Origin: Candidatus Desulforudis audaxviator MP104C
GTDB lineage: Bacteria; Bacillota; Desulfotomaculia; Desulfotomaculales; Desulforudaceae
Direction: 5' to 3'
NCBI RefSeq assembly: GCF_000018425.1
Contig: NC_010424.1
Location: 558,001 to 622,000 of the forward strand
Length of the DNA stretch: 64,000 nt
Shown: one piece after another, positions 27,113 to 36,693 of the stretch
Layout of the letters: every line of letters begins with the position of its first letter
Numbering within the stretch: position 1 is the stretch's first letter
Translations under genes and position numbers: made by a program
Notes under the pieces: generated by a model
Database searches by the model: none
Told to the model about the DNA's origin: nothing
What the model saw: only the letters and a program-made list of their open reading frames with translations

Positions 27113-27262
27113 TTACTTCTTGTCGTTGAAGGGCACCCGGTATCCGGTCAGGTCTTCGGCGACGTAGCCGGGGGCGATGTCGGCGCCGACCGGCCGGTTG
27201 GTGCCTACCGGTGCTTTCTTGTCGTTCTGTTTCTTCCGCTTTTCCTTTTTCTTGGCTGCCAA
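27113..27262 (-). CDS. small basic protein, 49 residues
   Basis: The TTG-start frame gives MAAKKKEKRKKQNDKKAPVG, a lysine-rich head, followed by an ordered tail GADIAPGYVAEDLTGYRVPF. GGAGGAGG lies 9 bp upstream. Too short for automatic calling. It may bind nucleic acid through its head (inference). It lies in a minus-strand run of small genes with the coat proteins. Confidence 0.6.
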   Translation of the reverse strand: MAAKKKEKRKKQNDKKAPVGTNRPVGADIAPGYVAEDLTGYRVPFNDKK

Positions 27263-27280
27263 GGATTTTTTCCTCCTCCA

Positions 27281-27445
27281 CTAACGGTTTTCAAAGGTGG
27301 GGTTGTTCATGAGGCCTTCAATCAGCTCGTCCGCTTCTTCCGCCGCGGCGTCCGGTTCGTGCACGGGCGTGCTCAATACGGCGGCACCGGTTTCCGTTCG
27401 GGCCACTACGTGTTCGTCATCCCGGTCGTCGGCACTCGGCCACAT
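27281..27445 (-). CDS. small acidic protein, 54 residues
   Basis: ATG 27445 with CAAGGAGTG upstream starts MWPSADDRDDEHVVARTETG. The protein ends EADELIEGLMNNPTFENR and is strongly acidic. Its stop is 18 bp before the start of the basic 49-residue gene, so the two form a probable pair of opposite charge. Function unknown. Confidence 0.6.
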   Translation of the reverse strand: MWPSADDRDDEHVVARTETGAAVLSTPVHEPDAAAEEADELIEGLMNNPTFENR

Positions 27446-27642
27446 ACGTTCTCACTCCTTGGGCCGGAATTGTCCGGCACCTGCTATTCACGCTTAGTAT
27501 CTATCGGCGAGCGCAGTCTATGCAGTCCGCCCCTCTCTATGATTGTTAATTATTCCGTCTCATTCTCCGAGTTGAACCAGACAACCTTGAGATTGTCTAA
27601 GTTTAGCGGGATGGATAAGATAAGGTTGAGGTGTTTTTCGCA

Positions 27643-28974
27643 TTGGAAATGGAACGGAAGTTCGTGCATACAATTACCTTCGGCTGCCAGATGAACGAAT
27701 TTGACTCTGAACTGATGACCGGGCTGCTTGAGGGAATGGGCTACGAGCCAGCGAAATCCCTCAGGGAGGCCGACCTGGTGCTGATCAACACCTGCTGCGT
27801 GCGCGAGAGCGCCGAAAACAGGGTCTGGGGGCTTCTGGGGAGCCTGAAGCGGTACAAGCGGGACAAGCCTGAGCTGATCGTGGCCGTTTCGGGGTGCCTG
27901 CCGCAGCAGGAGGGGACGGCCGAGGAGATCATCCGGCGTTTTCCGGTGGTGGACCTGGTGCTGGGCACCCACAACCGCCACGAACTGCCGGGTTTGATTG
28001 AGGAAGTCCGGGCGGGGCGGCGGCCGGTTCTGGGCGTGCGGCAGCCGGACAGCGCCGTGCCGGAGGGGCTGCCGGTCCGCCGCAAGAGCGGCTTGCGGGC
28101 CTGGGTGCCGGTCATCCATGGGTGCAACAACTTCTGCACCTACTGTGTCGTACCCTATGTCCGCGGGCGGGAATGCAGCCGCCGTCCCGACGCCGTCGTG
28201 GACGAAGTTTGCGGCCTGGCTGCGGCGGGCTACCGCGAGGTGACTCTGCTCGGCCAGAACGTGAACTCTTACGGCCGGGACCTGGGCGAAGGGATCGACT
28301 TCGCGGCGCTCCTGGCCCGGCTGGACGGAGTCGAGGGTCTCTGGCGCATCCGGTTCACCACTTCCCACCCGCGGGACTTCACGGACAGGCTGATTGAGGT
28401 GGTCGCCCGGGCGGCGAAGGTGTGCGAGCACATCCACCTGCCGGCCCAGGCCGGGTCAAACCGGGTCCTGCAGCGGATGAACCGGGGCTACACCCGGGAG
28501 GACTACCTTGACCTGGTGGCCAGGATCCGGGCGGCGGTTCCCGATGTTTCTCTGACCACCGACCTCATGGTTGGGTTCCCGGGGGAGACGGAGGAAGACT
28601 TCGCGGATACGCTGGACCTGGTACGGCGGGTCGGGTACGACCAGGCCTTCACTTTCGTGTACAACCCCCGGCGGGGCACCCCGGCCGCCGGATGGCCGGA
28701 CCAGGTACCGGAAGACGTGAAGTCAAGGCGTATCCAGGAGTTGATCCAGGTGCAGAAAGAGATCGGGCTGGCCCGGAACCGGGCCGAGGAGGGAAAGGTC
28801 CTGGAAGTGCTGGTCGAGGGGCCGAGCGCCACCAGACCGGACCTGCTGTCCGGGCGCAGCCGCACCAACAAGACGGTGGTATTTCCTGGGGAACCCGGGC
28901 TTGCCGGGCAGCTGGTCCGGGTCCGGGTCGAGGTCGGGCACCTCACTTACCTGGCGGGCCGCGTGGAAGACTAG
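27643..28974 (+). CDS. miaB: tRNA-2-methylthio-N6-dimethylallyladenosine synthase
   Basis: The radical SAM protein (about 443 residues) methylthiolates i6A37 in tRNA. The N-terminal UPF0004 domain has three Cys ([33 protein letters not shown]). The SAM cluster is [16 protein letters not shown], and a TRAM domain ends the protein. TTG 27643 is 9 bp after GAGGTG; the ATG at 27649 is an alternative. MiaA, which makes its substrate, is encoded at 37490. Confidence 0.95.
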
Positions 28975-29032
28975 GCGCTCAAAATTGGGAGCGTCTGTCA
29001 AACATAATATTGTATACTAGTCTGGCAGTTAG

Positions 29033-29061
29033 TTCACAGTATGGACGGGTTGTGGTAAAAT
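29033..29061 (+). promoter_or_regulatory. likely sigma-A promoter for nfnAB
   Basis: TTCACA, a 17-bp spacer and TAAAAT. It is the best match in the 250-bp gap before nfnA. Transcription would start near 29068. Confidence 0.5.
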
Positions 29062-29102
29062 TATTGAGTCAGAACGAGATGATCACCGTACAAGGTTCTT
29101 GA

Positions 29103-29132
29103 GGCGGGGATAGCCGTTCACGGCCTTCCCCG
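29103..29132 (+). promoter_or_regulatory. leader hairpin before nfnA
   Basis: GCGGGGA-TA-GCCGT-TC-ACGGC-CT-TCCCCGC gives a long two-part stem in the nfnAB leader. No T-run follows, so it is more likely an RNA-stability or regulatory structure than a terminator. Confidence 0.45.
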
Positions 29133-29230
29133 CAAATCTTAACAAGAGTTTTGCCGGGCGTTCGGAGTGGGGCCGGGGGACATCCCAGCGGGTTTACCCA
29201 GGGGAGTATGCCGAGGGGGGCAGGGAGCAT

Positions 29231-30070
29231 TTGTACAGGATCTTGAGGAAAGAGGTCTTTTCCCCGTCCGTGAAGCTCCTCGAGATCGAGGCGCCGCGGG
29301 TGGCGAGAAAGGCCCAGGCCGGACAGTTTGTGATGCTGCGCGTGTACGAGCGGGGGGAGAGGATTCCACTTACCGTAGCGGACTGCGACCCGGAGCGGGG
29401 GTCCGTTACGGTCGTTTTTATGGAGGTCGGCAAGACCACCCGGCTGTTGGGAAGCCTGGAGGAAGGGGCGGGTATCCTGGATTTTGTCGGGCCGTTGGGG
29501 AACCCGACGGAGATTGAAAAATTCGGCCGCGTGGCCTGCGTCGGCGGCGGCGTGGGCGTGGCCTGCATCTACCCGATCTGCCGGGCGCTCAAGAAGGCCG
29601 GGAACGAGGTGATCGCGGTCGTGGGGGCGCGGACCAAGGAGCTCCTGTTCTGGGAAGACCGGCTCCGGGAGACTGTGGACGAACTCTTGATCACTACCGA
29701 TGACGGTTCCTACGTGCGCAAGGGTTTTGTGACCGACGTGCTCCGGGAGGTGGCCGGGCGTGAGAACCCTCCCGACCGGGTGGTGGCTGTGGGGCCGCTC
29801 CCCATGATGCGGGCGGTTTGCGGTGTGACCAAGGAGTTCGGCCTGAAAACAATCGTCAGTTTGAACCCGATTATGGTCGACGGCATCGGGATGTGCGGCG
29901 CTTGCCGCGTTACGGTCGGCGGTGAGACCCGGTTTGTGTGTGTCGAAGGGCCGGAGTTCGACGGGCACGAGGTTGATTTTGCGGAGCTGGCCCAGCGGTT
30001 GCAGCGTTACCGCGCTCAGGAGCAGGAGTCGCTGGCCAGGTACGAGGCGGGGTGTGGCGGACGATGTTAG
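29231..30070 (+). CDS. nfnA: NADH-dependent ferredoxin:NADP+ oxidoreductase, small subunit
   Basis: The 279-residue FAD/NAD-binding protein has FAD-site motifs (AGQFVMLRVYERGERIPLTV), the nucleotide region GGGVGVACIYPICRAL and the [2Fe-2S] cysteines in GIGMCGACRVTVGG and RFVCVEGPEFDG. It pairs with the next gene as NfnAB, which couples NADH and NADPH pools to reduced ferredoxin by bifurcation. TTG start at 29231 after GGGAG; spacing is short. Confidence 0.85.
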   Translation: MYRILRKEVFSPSVKLLEIEAPRVARKAQAGQFVMLRVYERGERIPLTVADCDPERGSVTVVFMEVGKTTRLLGSLEEGAGILDFVGPLGNPTEIEKFGRVACVGGGVGVACIYPICRALKKAGNEVIAVVGARTKELLFWEDRLRETVDELLITTDDGSYVRKGFVTDVLREVAGRENPPDRVVAVGPLPMMRAVCGVTKEFGLKTIVSLNPIMVDGIGMCGACRVTVGGETRFVCVEGPEFDGHEVDFAELAQRLQRYRAQEQESLARYEAGCGGRC

Positions 30071-31503
30071 GCGGGGGAGACGGGCAAAAGGTCAAAAAGA
30101 AGATCATTCCCCGGCGGGTGGCCATGTCCTGCCGGGATCCGCGGGAGAGAATCCGGGACTTTGAAGAGGTGGCGCTGGGGTACACTCCCGAAGAGGCGGT
30201 GGCCGAGGCCCAGCGGTGCATCCAGTGCAAGGAGGCAAACTGCCGGCAGGGCTGTCCCGTCGGAGTGGACATCCCGGCCTTTATCGGGCTGATCCGGGAC
30301 GGCCGGTTCGAAGCTGCGGCCGCAAAAGTCCAGGAGCAAAACCTGTTGCCGGCCATCTGCGGCCGGGTTTGTCCCCAGGAGAACCAGTGTGAGAAGTTCT
30401 GCACCATGGGCAAGAAACACGACCCGGTGGCCATCGGCCGGCTGGAAAGGTTCGTGGGGGATTTCGAACTGGCCCGGGATAGGGAAGCGCCCCCCGTGGC
30501 GGCCCCTAGCGGCAAAAGAGCGGCGGTGGTGGGTTCGGGCCCGGGCGGGCTGACCTGTGCCGCCGACCTGGCCCGGCGGGGCCACGCGGTGACCATCTTT
30601 GAGTCCCTGCACAAACCCGGGGGTGTGTTGACTTACGGGATTCCGGAGTTCCGTCTGCCGAAGCGGGTGGTGCAGGCCGAGATCGACGTCCTGCGCCGCA
30701 TGGGCGTGCAGATCGAGTGCAACGTGGTGGTGGGCCGGACGGTCACCGTCGACGAGCTTTTTGCCGAGGGGTTCGAGGCCGTGTACATCGGTACGGGGGC
30801 TGGCACCCCACTTTTCCCGAACCTGCCGGGTGAAAACATGCCCGGCATCAAGTCGGCGAGCGGCTTTTTGACCCGGGTGAACCTGATGCACGCCTACGAG
30901 TTCCCAGAGTACGACACCCCCGTGTTGATCGGACGCCGGGTGGTGGTGCTGGGCGGCGGAAACGTGGCTATGGACGCGGCCCGCACGGCGCTGCGCCTAG
31001 GGGCCGAAGATGTGCGGATTGTCTACCGCCGTTCCGAGGAGGAAATGCCGGCCCGGCGGGAAGAGCGGCACCACGCGGCCGAGGAAGGGGTGCGGTTCCA
31101 GTTTCTAAGTGCGCCGGTGCGGTACGAGGCGGGTGAGACCGGCTGCGTGAGCCGGCTGGAGTGTATGTGCTGCGAGTTGGGTGAACCGGACGCCTCCGGG
31201 CGCCGCCAGCCAAACCTGGTGCCGGGGTCTGAGTTTTTCCTGGACGTGGATACGGTCATCATCGCCATCGGGCAGCGGCCCAACCCGTTGATTCAGGCGA
31301 CCACCTCGGGGTTGGCCACCAGCCGGAAGGGAACGATCATCGCTGATCCGGCGACCGGAGCGACCACCCGGCGCGGGGTGTTCGCCGGCGGGGACGTGGT
31401 CACGGGGGCGGCGACGGTCATCCTGGCCATGGGCGCGGGGCGGACCGCGGCCCGTACGATCGACGCTTACCTCCGGGGTGAGACCGATCCCTGGTCGGGA
31501 TAG
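30064..31503 (+). CDS. nfnB: NADH-dependent ferredoxin:NADP+ oxidoreductase, large subunit (GltD/SudA-like)
   Basis: The 479-residue flavoprotein has N-terminal 4Fe-4S cysteines (CIQCKEANCRQGCPVGVDIP and CGRVCPQENQCEKFC). An FAD site follows (VVGSGPGGLTCAADLARRGH), then an NADPH site (VVVLGGGNVAMDAARTALRL) and a GD motif FAGGDVVTGAATVILAMG. It overlaps nfnA by 7 bp, so translation is coupled. GltD-type glutamate synthase subunits look alike, but the tandem with nfnA decides the call. Confidence 0.88.
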   Translation: MLGGGDGQKVKKKIIPRRVAMSCRDPRERIRDFEEVALGYTPEEAVAEAQRCIQCKEANCRQGCPVGVDIPAFIGLIRDGRFEAAAAKVQEQNLLPAICGRVCPQENQCEKFCTMGKKHDPVAIGRLERFVGDFELARDREAPPVAAPSGKRAAVVGSGPGGLTCAADLARRGHAVTIFESLHKPGGVLTYGIPEFRLPKRVVQAEIDVLRRMGVQIECNVVVGRTVTVDELFAEGFEAVYIGTGAGTPLFPNLPGENMPGIKSASGFLTRVNLMHAYEFPEYDTPVLIGRRVVVLGGGNVAMDAARTALRLGAEDVRIVYRRSEEEMPARREERHHAAEEGVRFQFLSAPVRYEAGETGCVSRLECMCCELGEPDASGRRQPNLVPGSEFFLDVDTVIIAIGQRPNPLIQATTSGLATSRKGTIIADPATGATTRRGVFAGGDVVTGAATVILAMGAGRTAARTIDAYLRGETDPWSG

Positions 31504-31632
31504 GGGTTGCATTTATTTCCGAACCTCCGTTATAATTAGGTCAATAATCAGCAAGGTAATCACTGAGGCCTCCCGTTTTGCAGGTCTTGTTGTTTTGTCT
31601 TGCAGGTCGTAGAAGTTCGAGGAGGTGACAGA

Positions 31633-31980
31633 GTGTCGGTAATCCTGAAAGCCATGGAACTGGGCCAGGAGATTTCCCAATCCGCGGAACTGAAGAAGAT
31701 GCGGGAAGCGGAAGCGACTGTGCACGCCGATCCGGCGGCCGCCGACATGATCCGCGAGTTCCAGGTGAAGCAGCGCATAATGGTCGAGGCGCGCTCGGCA
31801 GGCCGGAGACTCACCGGCGAGGAGCAGGACGAACTGGTGAACCTGCACCAGCGGATGACCGCAAACCCGAAGATCAAGGAATTCATGGAAGCGCAGCGCC
31901 AGTTTCACGAAATGATCAATGACATTAACCGGATTCTGCAGCAGGCCATTACCGGAAACACCTGCACGCCGAGCGGGTGA
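31633..31980 (+). CDS. YlbF/YmcA-family protein
   Basis: The 115-residue all-helical protein includes MELGQEISQSAELKKMREAE, IREFQVKQRIMVEARSAGR, LHQRMTANPKIKEFMEAQRQ, FHEMINDINRIL. In Bacillus, YlbF, YmcA and YaaT form a complex acting on RNase Y and development. This copy precedes mutS, a frequent place in Clostridia. GTG 31633 follows GAGGAGGTG. Confidence 0.8.
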   Translation: MSVILKAMELGQEISQSAELKKMREAEATVHADPAAADMIREFQVKQRIMVEARSAGRRLTGEEQDELVNLHQRMTANPKIKEFMEAQRQFHEMINDINRILQQAITGNTCTPSG

Positions 31981-32065
31981 GCGTCGTGCGGGCCCTCCGG
32001 GTGCGGGCCGACATCTTAGTGTCGGGTTGAAACAGCCGGTAGCATCAGTAAAGTTTGATTCAAGT

Positions 32066-32097
32066 GGCGGTCGGGGAGAGATTCCCGGCCGTCTTTG
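32066..32097 (+). terminator. terminator between ylbF-like gene and mutS
   Basis: A 12-bp stem with G-T pairs (GGCGGTCGGGGA and TTCCCGGCCGTC) and a GAGA loop is followed by TTTGTTT. Confidence 0.7.
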
Positions 32098-32124
32098 TTT
32101 CGGTGTGTTTCCGGGGTTTCCCTT

Positions 32125-32152
32125 TTTGAGGAGAGGACCGGCGTGTTATAAT
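32125..32152 (+). promoter_or_regulatory. putative mutS promoter
   Basis: A perfect TATAAT (32147-32152) has a weak -35 region (TTGAGG, 15-bp spacing, at about 32126). It sits between the terminator and mutS. If used, transcripts start near 32159, which rules out the ATG at 32151 as the mutS start. Confidence 0.5.
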
Positions 32153-32180
32153 GGCCACAGCAATCAGGCCCGGCGGAGGT

Positions 32181-34835
32181 ATGGCAGTGGCGGTTACTCC
32201 CATGATGCGACAATACCGGGAAATCAAAAGCCGGTATCCGGATGCGATCCTGTTTTTCCAGATGGGCGACTTCTTCGAGATGTTTTTTGAGGATGCCGAG
32301 AAGGCCGCGCCCGTGTTGGAGGTCGCCCTAACGGGGAGGGACGCCGGAGAGCTGGGGCGAGTGCCGATGTGCGGCATACCCGTGCACGCGGTGGAGAACT
32401 ATTTAGGTAAGCTGGTGGCCGGAGGATACCGGGTGGCGATCTGCGAACAGGTTGAAGACGCACAAGCCGCCCGGGGTGTGGTGCGCCGGGAGGTCACCCG
32501 CGTGGTTACTCCAGGCACGCTGATTGAAAGACAATTGCCGGATGAACGCGGCAACAACTACCTGGCGGCCGTGGGCCGGGCGGGGCACGGCTGGGGACTG
32601 GCGGCCGCCGATGTGAGCACCGGCGACTTTATCGTCGGGACCTACACGGGGGATACGGCCTGGACAAGGCTGGTGGAGGAACTGGCCCGGCTGGCGCCGC
32701 GGGAAGTGCTTCTGGCGGGTGTCCCCTGGGGGGGGGAGGTTCCCGAGCCCCCCCGGAAATTTGGAGACCATGTCCCCGCCGCCGTCGTCACCGTGCCGGA
32801 CCCTTATCTCGAAGCGGCTGCCGGGACCCTGGAAGCCCACTTCGGGCCGGATGCCGTTGCGTCCGCCTCCTGGGCGCGGCACCCGGCCGCCAGGCAGGCC
32901 GCCGGCGTACTGCTGGTCTACCTGAATGAGACCCAGAAACGCGTACTTTCACACCTCCGTTATGTGCGCAGCCCGCTGCCGGAAAGGCATATGCTCCTGG
33001 ACGGCGCCACCAGACGCAATCTGGAACTCACCGCTTCCCGGGACGGCGGCCGCCGGCACACGCTGTTTGGAGTGCTGGACCATACGGTCACGGCGATGGG
33101 CGGCCGGCGGTTGCGCCAGTGGCTGGAGCAGCCGCTGCTGGTGGTGGAGGAAATCCGGGAACGGCTGGACGCGGTGGGGAGACTTGCGGCCGACCGGATC
33201 AAGCGGGAAACACTGCGGGAACGGTTGAAAGGTATGTACGACATCGAGCGCCTGGCCGGCCGGGTGGCGTACGGCACGGCCCACGCCCGGGATTTGCTGG
33301 CGCTCTCGTCTTCGCTCGAAGCAATGTTCGGCGTACGGGACCTGCTGAAAGGTGAACCGGGACTTCTGGGGCGCCTGGCGGCCGATATCGATCCGCCCGC
33401 CGAGCTTGTGGACCTGCTGAAACGGGCGCTTGCCGACGACCCGCCGTTGTCCCTGCGGGAAGGGGGCCTTATCCGTGCGGGCTACGATCCGGAGGTCGAC
33501 CGCCTGCGGGAGGCAAGCACCCGGGCGCGTGAGTGGCTGGCCGGGCTGGAGGCGCAGGAGCGGGAGCGGACCGGAATCCGGTCCCTGAAGGTGGGTTACA
33601 ACCGGGTGTTCGGTTACTACATCGAGGTCACCAGGGCGAACCAGCACCTGGTCCCGGAGGATTACCGGCGCCGGCAGACCCTGGTGAACGCGGAACGTTA
33701 CATCACCCCCGAACTGAAAGAGTACGAGAGCCTGATCCTGGGGGCCCGGGAGCGGATGGTGGAGTTGGAGTACCGCCTGTTCGTGGAACTGCGGGACCGG
33801 GTACACTCCGAACTGGCACGGATCGGCCGGTCGGCCCGCGCGGTAGCCCGCCTGGACGCCCTCGCCTCCCTGGCCGAGGCGGCCGTGCGCGAAAACTACA
33901 CCGCCCCCGTGGTCGACGACGCGGACCGGATCCGGATCAAGAACGGACGGCACCCGGTGGTGGAGCGTGTGCTGGGGCCCGGGCGATTTGTCCCGAACGA
34001 CGTCCTGCTCGACTCAGACTGCCGGATCATGATCCTGACCGGGCCGAACATGGCCGGGAAGAGCACCTACATGCGCCAGGTGGCTCTGATCGTTCTGATG
34101 GCCCAGATAGGCAGTTTTGTGCCGGCCGAAGCGGCCGAAATCGGGGTGGTGGACCGGATTTTTACCCGGGTCGGGGCGGCTGACAATCTGGCGGGCGGGG
34201 AGAGCACGTTCATGGTCGAAATGAACGAATGTCGGGCTATCCTGGAGCAGGCCACTCCGTCCAGCCTGATCGTCATGGACGAGGTAGGGCGCGGGACAAG
34301 CACCTACGACGGCATGAGCCTGGCCCGGGCGCTGATCGAATACCTTCACCGGCGGGTAGGGGCCAAGACCCTGTTTTCCACTCACTACCACGAGCTGACC
34401 ACCCTGGACGCTCTTCCCGGGGTGGTGAACCACACTGTGACCGTGGCCGAAGAGGGCGACGAGATCGTCTTCCTGCACCGCGTGGTGCCGGGGAAGGCTG
34501 ACCGCAGCTACGGGATTCAGGTGGCCCGCCTGGCCGGGTTGCCGCCCGCAGTGATCGTCCGGGCCCGGGAAGTCTTGGAGCGGCTCGAGAACGGCCAGGC
34601 GGCCGAGCGCTGGAAACGGAGCGCTACGGCCCAGCTCGAACTATTTCCCCGGCAGAAGGAACACCCGGTGCTGAGTGAACTGCGCCGGCTGGACGTGTTG
34701 AACATGACGCCGCTCGAAGCCCTGAGCAAGCTTGATGAGTGGCAACGGAGACTGATCCGGGAGCGGACCGGCGGTGCAAACGCCGCCCCGGCGGGAACGC
34801 GGAAAAAGAGCCGGGGAAGCGAGGGGACAAGCTGA
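32181..34835 (+). CDS. mutS: DNA mismatch repair protein MutS
   Basis: About 884 residues. Domain I carries the mismatch-reading FFQMGDFFEMF (Phe-x-Glu); the core and clamp run to about 560. The ATPase has Walker A GPNMAGKSTYMRQ, the loop DNLAGGESTFMVEM, Walker B SSLIVMDEVGRGTSTYDG and the H motif FSTHYHEL. The C-terminus carries a short tail. The TATAAT box at 32147 favours a start at ATG 32181 or GTG 32187 (GGAGGT directly upstream). It recognises mismatches and works with MutL encoded next. Confidence 0.96.
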   Translation: MAVAVTPMMRQYREIKSRYPDAILFFQMGDFFEMFFEDAEKAAPVLEVALTGRDAGELGRVPMCGIPVHAVENYLGKLVAGGYRVAICEQVEDAQAARGVVRREVTRVVTPGTLIERQLPDERGNNYLAAVGRAGHGWGLAAADVSTGDFIVGTYTGDTAWTRLVEELARLAPREVLLAGVPWGGEVPEPPRKFGDHVPAAVVTVPDPYLEAAAGTLEAHFGPDAVASASWARHPAARQAAGVLLVYLNETQKRVLSHLRYVRSPLPERHMLLDGATRRNLELTASRDGGRRHTLFGVLDHTVTAMGGRRLRQWLEQPLLVVEEIRERLDAVGRLAADRIKRETLRERLKGMYDIERLAGRVAYGTAHARDLLALSSSLEAMFGVRDLLKGEPGLLGRLAADIDPPAELVDLLKRALADDPPLSLREGGLIRAGYDPEVDRLREASTRAREWLAGLEAQERERTGIRSLKVGYNRVFGYYIEVTRANQHLVPEDYRRRQTLVNAERYITPELKEYESLILGARERMVELEYRLFVELRDRVHSELARIGRSARAVARLDALASLAEAAVRENYTAPVVDDADRIRIKNGRHPVVERVLGPGRFVPNDVLLDSDCRIMILTGPNMAGKSTYMRQVALIVLMAQIGSFVPAEAAEIGVVDRIFTRVGAADNLAGGESTFMVEMNECRAILEQATPSSLIVMDEVGRGTSTYDGMSLARALIEYLHRRVGAKTLFSTHYHELTTLDALPGVVNHTVTVAEEGDEIVFLHRVVPGKADRSYGIQVARLAGLPPAVIVRAREVLERLENGQAAERWKRSATAQLELFPRQKEHPVLSELRRLDVLNMTPLEALSKLDEWQRRLIRERTGGANAAPAGTRKKSRGSEGTS

Positions 34836-34995
34836 AATGACGGCCGAGGTCCAACCGGTCCGGGGGCGCGAAGGGACGGCGGCGTGCCCGGGGGCGGAAG
34901 TCAGAGTTCTTAAGACTTCCCCGGATGGCTTGATGGCAAGGACGCATTGTTGAACAGTTTCTTGGGGTGCCGTCTACAAGAAGCAGGTGAAAAGT

Positions 34996-36693
34996 ATGGC
35001 GCGAATCAGGGTTCTGGATGCCGACACCGTCTCCCGGATCGCGGCGGGCGAAGTAGTAGAGCGGCCGGCGGCCGTGGTCAAGGAGTTGGTGGAAAATGCA
35101 CTGGATGCTGGAGCCCGGGTGGTGCACATCGACATAGCCGCCGGTGGTCTGGAAAGGATCACGGTTACAGACGACGGGTGCGGAATGGAACCGGGCGACG
35201 CCGAACTGGCCCTCCAGCGGCACGCGACCAGCAAGATCACTGCGGCGGAAGACCTGGAGGCGGTCCGGACGCTTGGTTTCCGGGGAGAAGCTCTGCCCAG
35301 CATCGCGGCCGTTTCCCGCCTGACGCTCCGCACCCGGCCGGCGGCGTCGTCCGCCGGGACCGTGCTCGAAACTGAGGGCGGGCTGGTGCTTTCGGCGGGC
35401 GTGTCCGGTGGCCCCCCGGGAACGGTGGTGACGGTCCGCGACCTTTTCTTCAATACGCCGGCACGCAAGAAGTTTGTCCGGAGCGCCGCCCACGAGGGGG
35501 CGATGATCTCGGAGATGGTGGGCCGCCTGGCCCTGTCGCGGCCCGAGGTTGCTTTCCGCCTGACCGTCAACGGCCGCCAGGTGCTGGCGACGTCCGGGTC
35601 GGGTGACCTCCTGGATGCGATCGGTGCGGTGTTCGGGGCCGCGGTGGCCCGGGAAATGGTCCCGGTGCGGTTTGAGGAACGCGGGCTTGGGGTATCGGGT
35701 TACGTGGGCCGGCCCGGAGTGTCCCGGAGCAGCAGGCGGCACCAGGTGTTTTTCGTGAACGGCCGGTACATCCGCAGCGCGTATCTGGGGGCGGCGGCCG
35801 AGGAGTCACTGCATGGCGCGATGCCGGCAGGAAGGCACGCGGTACTGGTGCTGCATCTGTCGGTCGAGCCCGGAATGGTGGACGTCAACGTGCACCCGGC
35901 GAAGCACGAAGTCCGCTTCAGCCAGCCCCGGGACGTGTATGTCGTGGTGCACCGGGCCGTACGTGAGGCCCTGCACCGGGAGATACAAATCCCGGTGGAA
36001 GAGTGCGGACACCTGGAATCTGCCTGTTTTCCCGGTGCGGGCACCGGGTTCCGGATACCGGTGCAGGTGACCTTCCAAGGCGGGGAGCCGGAACTGCGCG
36101 AAGAAAGCACCGGTTACCAGGGCTTTCCGCAACTGCAGCCCCTGGGCTTTCTGCCGCCGGCCTACATCCTGGCCGGGGGGGCGGACGGGCTCTACATCCT
36201 GGACCAGCACGCGGCGCACGAGCGGGTCCTGTTCGAGCAGTACCTTCGTACGTTGGAGCAGTCCGCCGGGAAGCAGCTTCTGGTCCCGGTCATGGTGGAG
36301 ATACGGGGGCGGGAGGCGCAAACCCTCGAGGATTACGGCCCTTTCCTGCGGCAGGCCGGTTTTGAGGTCGATCCGTTCGGAGAAGGCGCCTATCTGATCC
36401 GGACGGTGCCTTCCTTCCTGCGGCCGGGTGCGGAGGCCGTCTTGTTGACCGACGTTTTGGACCGGCTGGCCGGGGAACGGCCGGTGGACGCGGACGCTTT
36501 CCGCCGGGTGGTGGCGGCGGTTCTGGCCTGCCACCGGGCGGTCCGCGGCGGGGACAAGCCAGCCGGCCCGGAGGCGGCCGCGCTTTTGACGGACCTCGGC
36601 CGTTGCGCGGAGCCATACTTGTGCCCGCACGGCCGTCCAACTCTGATCAGGATCGGTTTTCCGGAACTGGCGCGGAGGTTTCAGCGCGAATGA
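34996..36693 (+). CDS. mutL: DNA mismatch repair protein MutL
   Basis: The 565-residue protein has the GHKL ATPase head: IAAGEVVERPAAVVKELVEN, VTDDGCGMEPGD, HATSKI, TLGFRGEALPSIAAVS. The C-terminal domain has DQHAAHERVLFEQY, ACHRAVRGGD and CPHGRPTLIRI. The DQHAxxER, ACH and CPHGRP blocks place it with MutL endonucleases, although the metal-site motif reads DQHAAHERVLFE as in Bacillus. AGCAGGTG precedes ATG 34996. Confidence 0.95.
   Translation: MARIRVLDADTVSRIAAGEVVERPAAVVKELVENALDAGARVVHIDIAAGGLERITVTDDGCGMEPGDAELALQRHATSKITAAEDLEAVRTLGFRGEALPSIAAVSRLTLRTRPAASSAGTVLETEGGLVLSAGVSGGPPGTVVTVRDLFFNTPARKKFVRSAAHEGAMISEMVGRLALSRPEVAFRLTVNGRQVLATSGSGDLLDAIGAVFGAAVAREMVPVRFEERGLGVSGYVGRPGVSRSSRRHQVFFVNGRYIRSAYLGAAAEESLHGAMPAGRHAVLVLHLSVEPGMVDVNVHPAKHEVRFSQPRDVYVVVHRAVREALHREIQIPVEECGHLESACFPGAGTGFRIPVQVTFQGGEPELREESTGYQGFPQLQPLGFLPPAYILAGGADGLYILDQHAAHERVLFEQYLRTLEQSAGKQLLVPVMVEIRGREAQTLEDYGPFLRQAGFEVDPFGEGAYLIRTVPSFLRPGAEAVLLTDVLDRLAGERPVDADAFRRVVAAVLACHRAVRGGDKPAGPEAAALLTDLGRCAEPYLCPHGRPTLIRIGFPELARRFQRE

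Noticed and set aside
34837-34980. 38-codon ORF between mutS and mutL
   Set aside because: No family, weak signals and repetitive GC-rich composition; treated as spacer.
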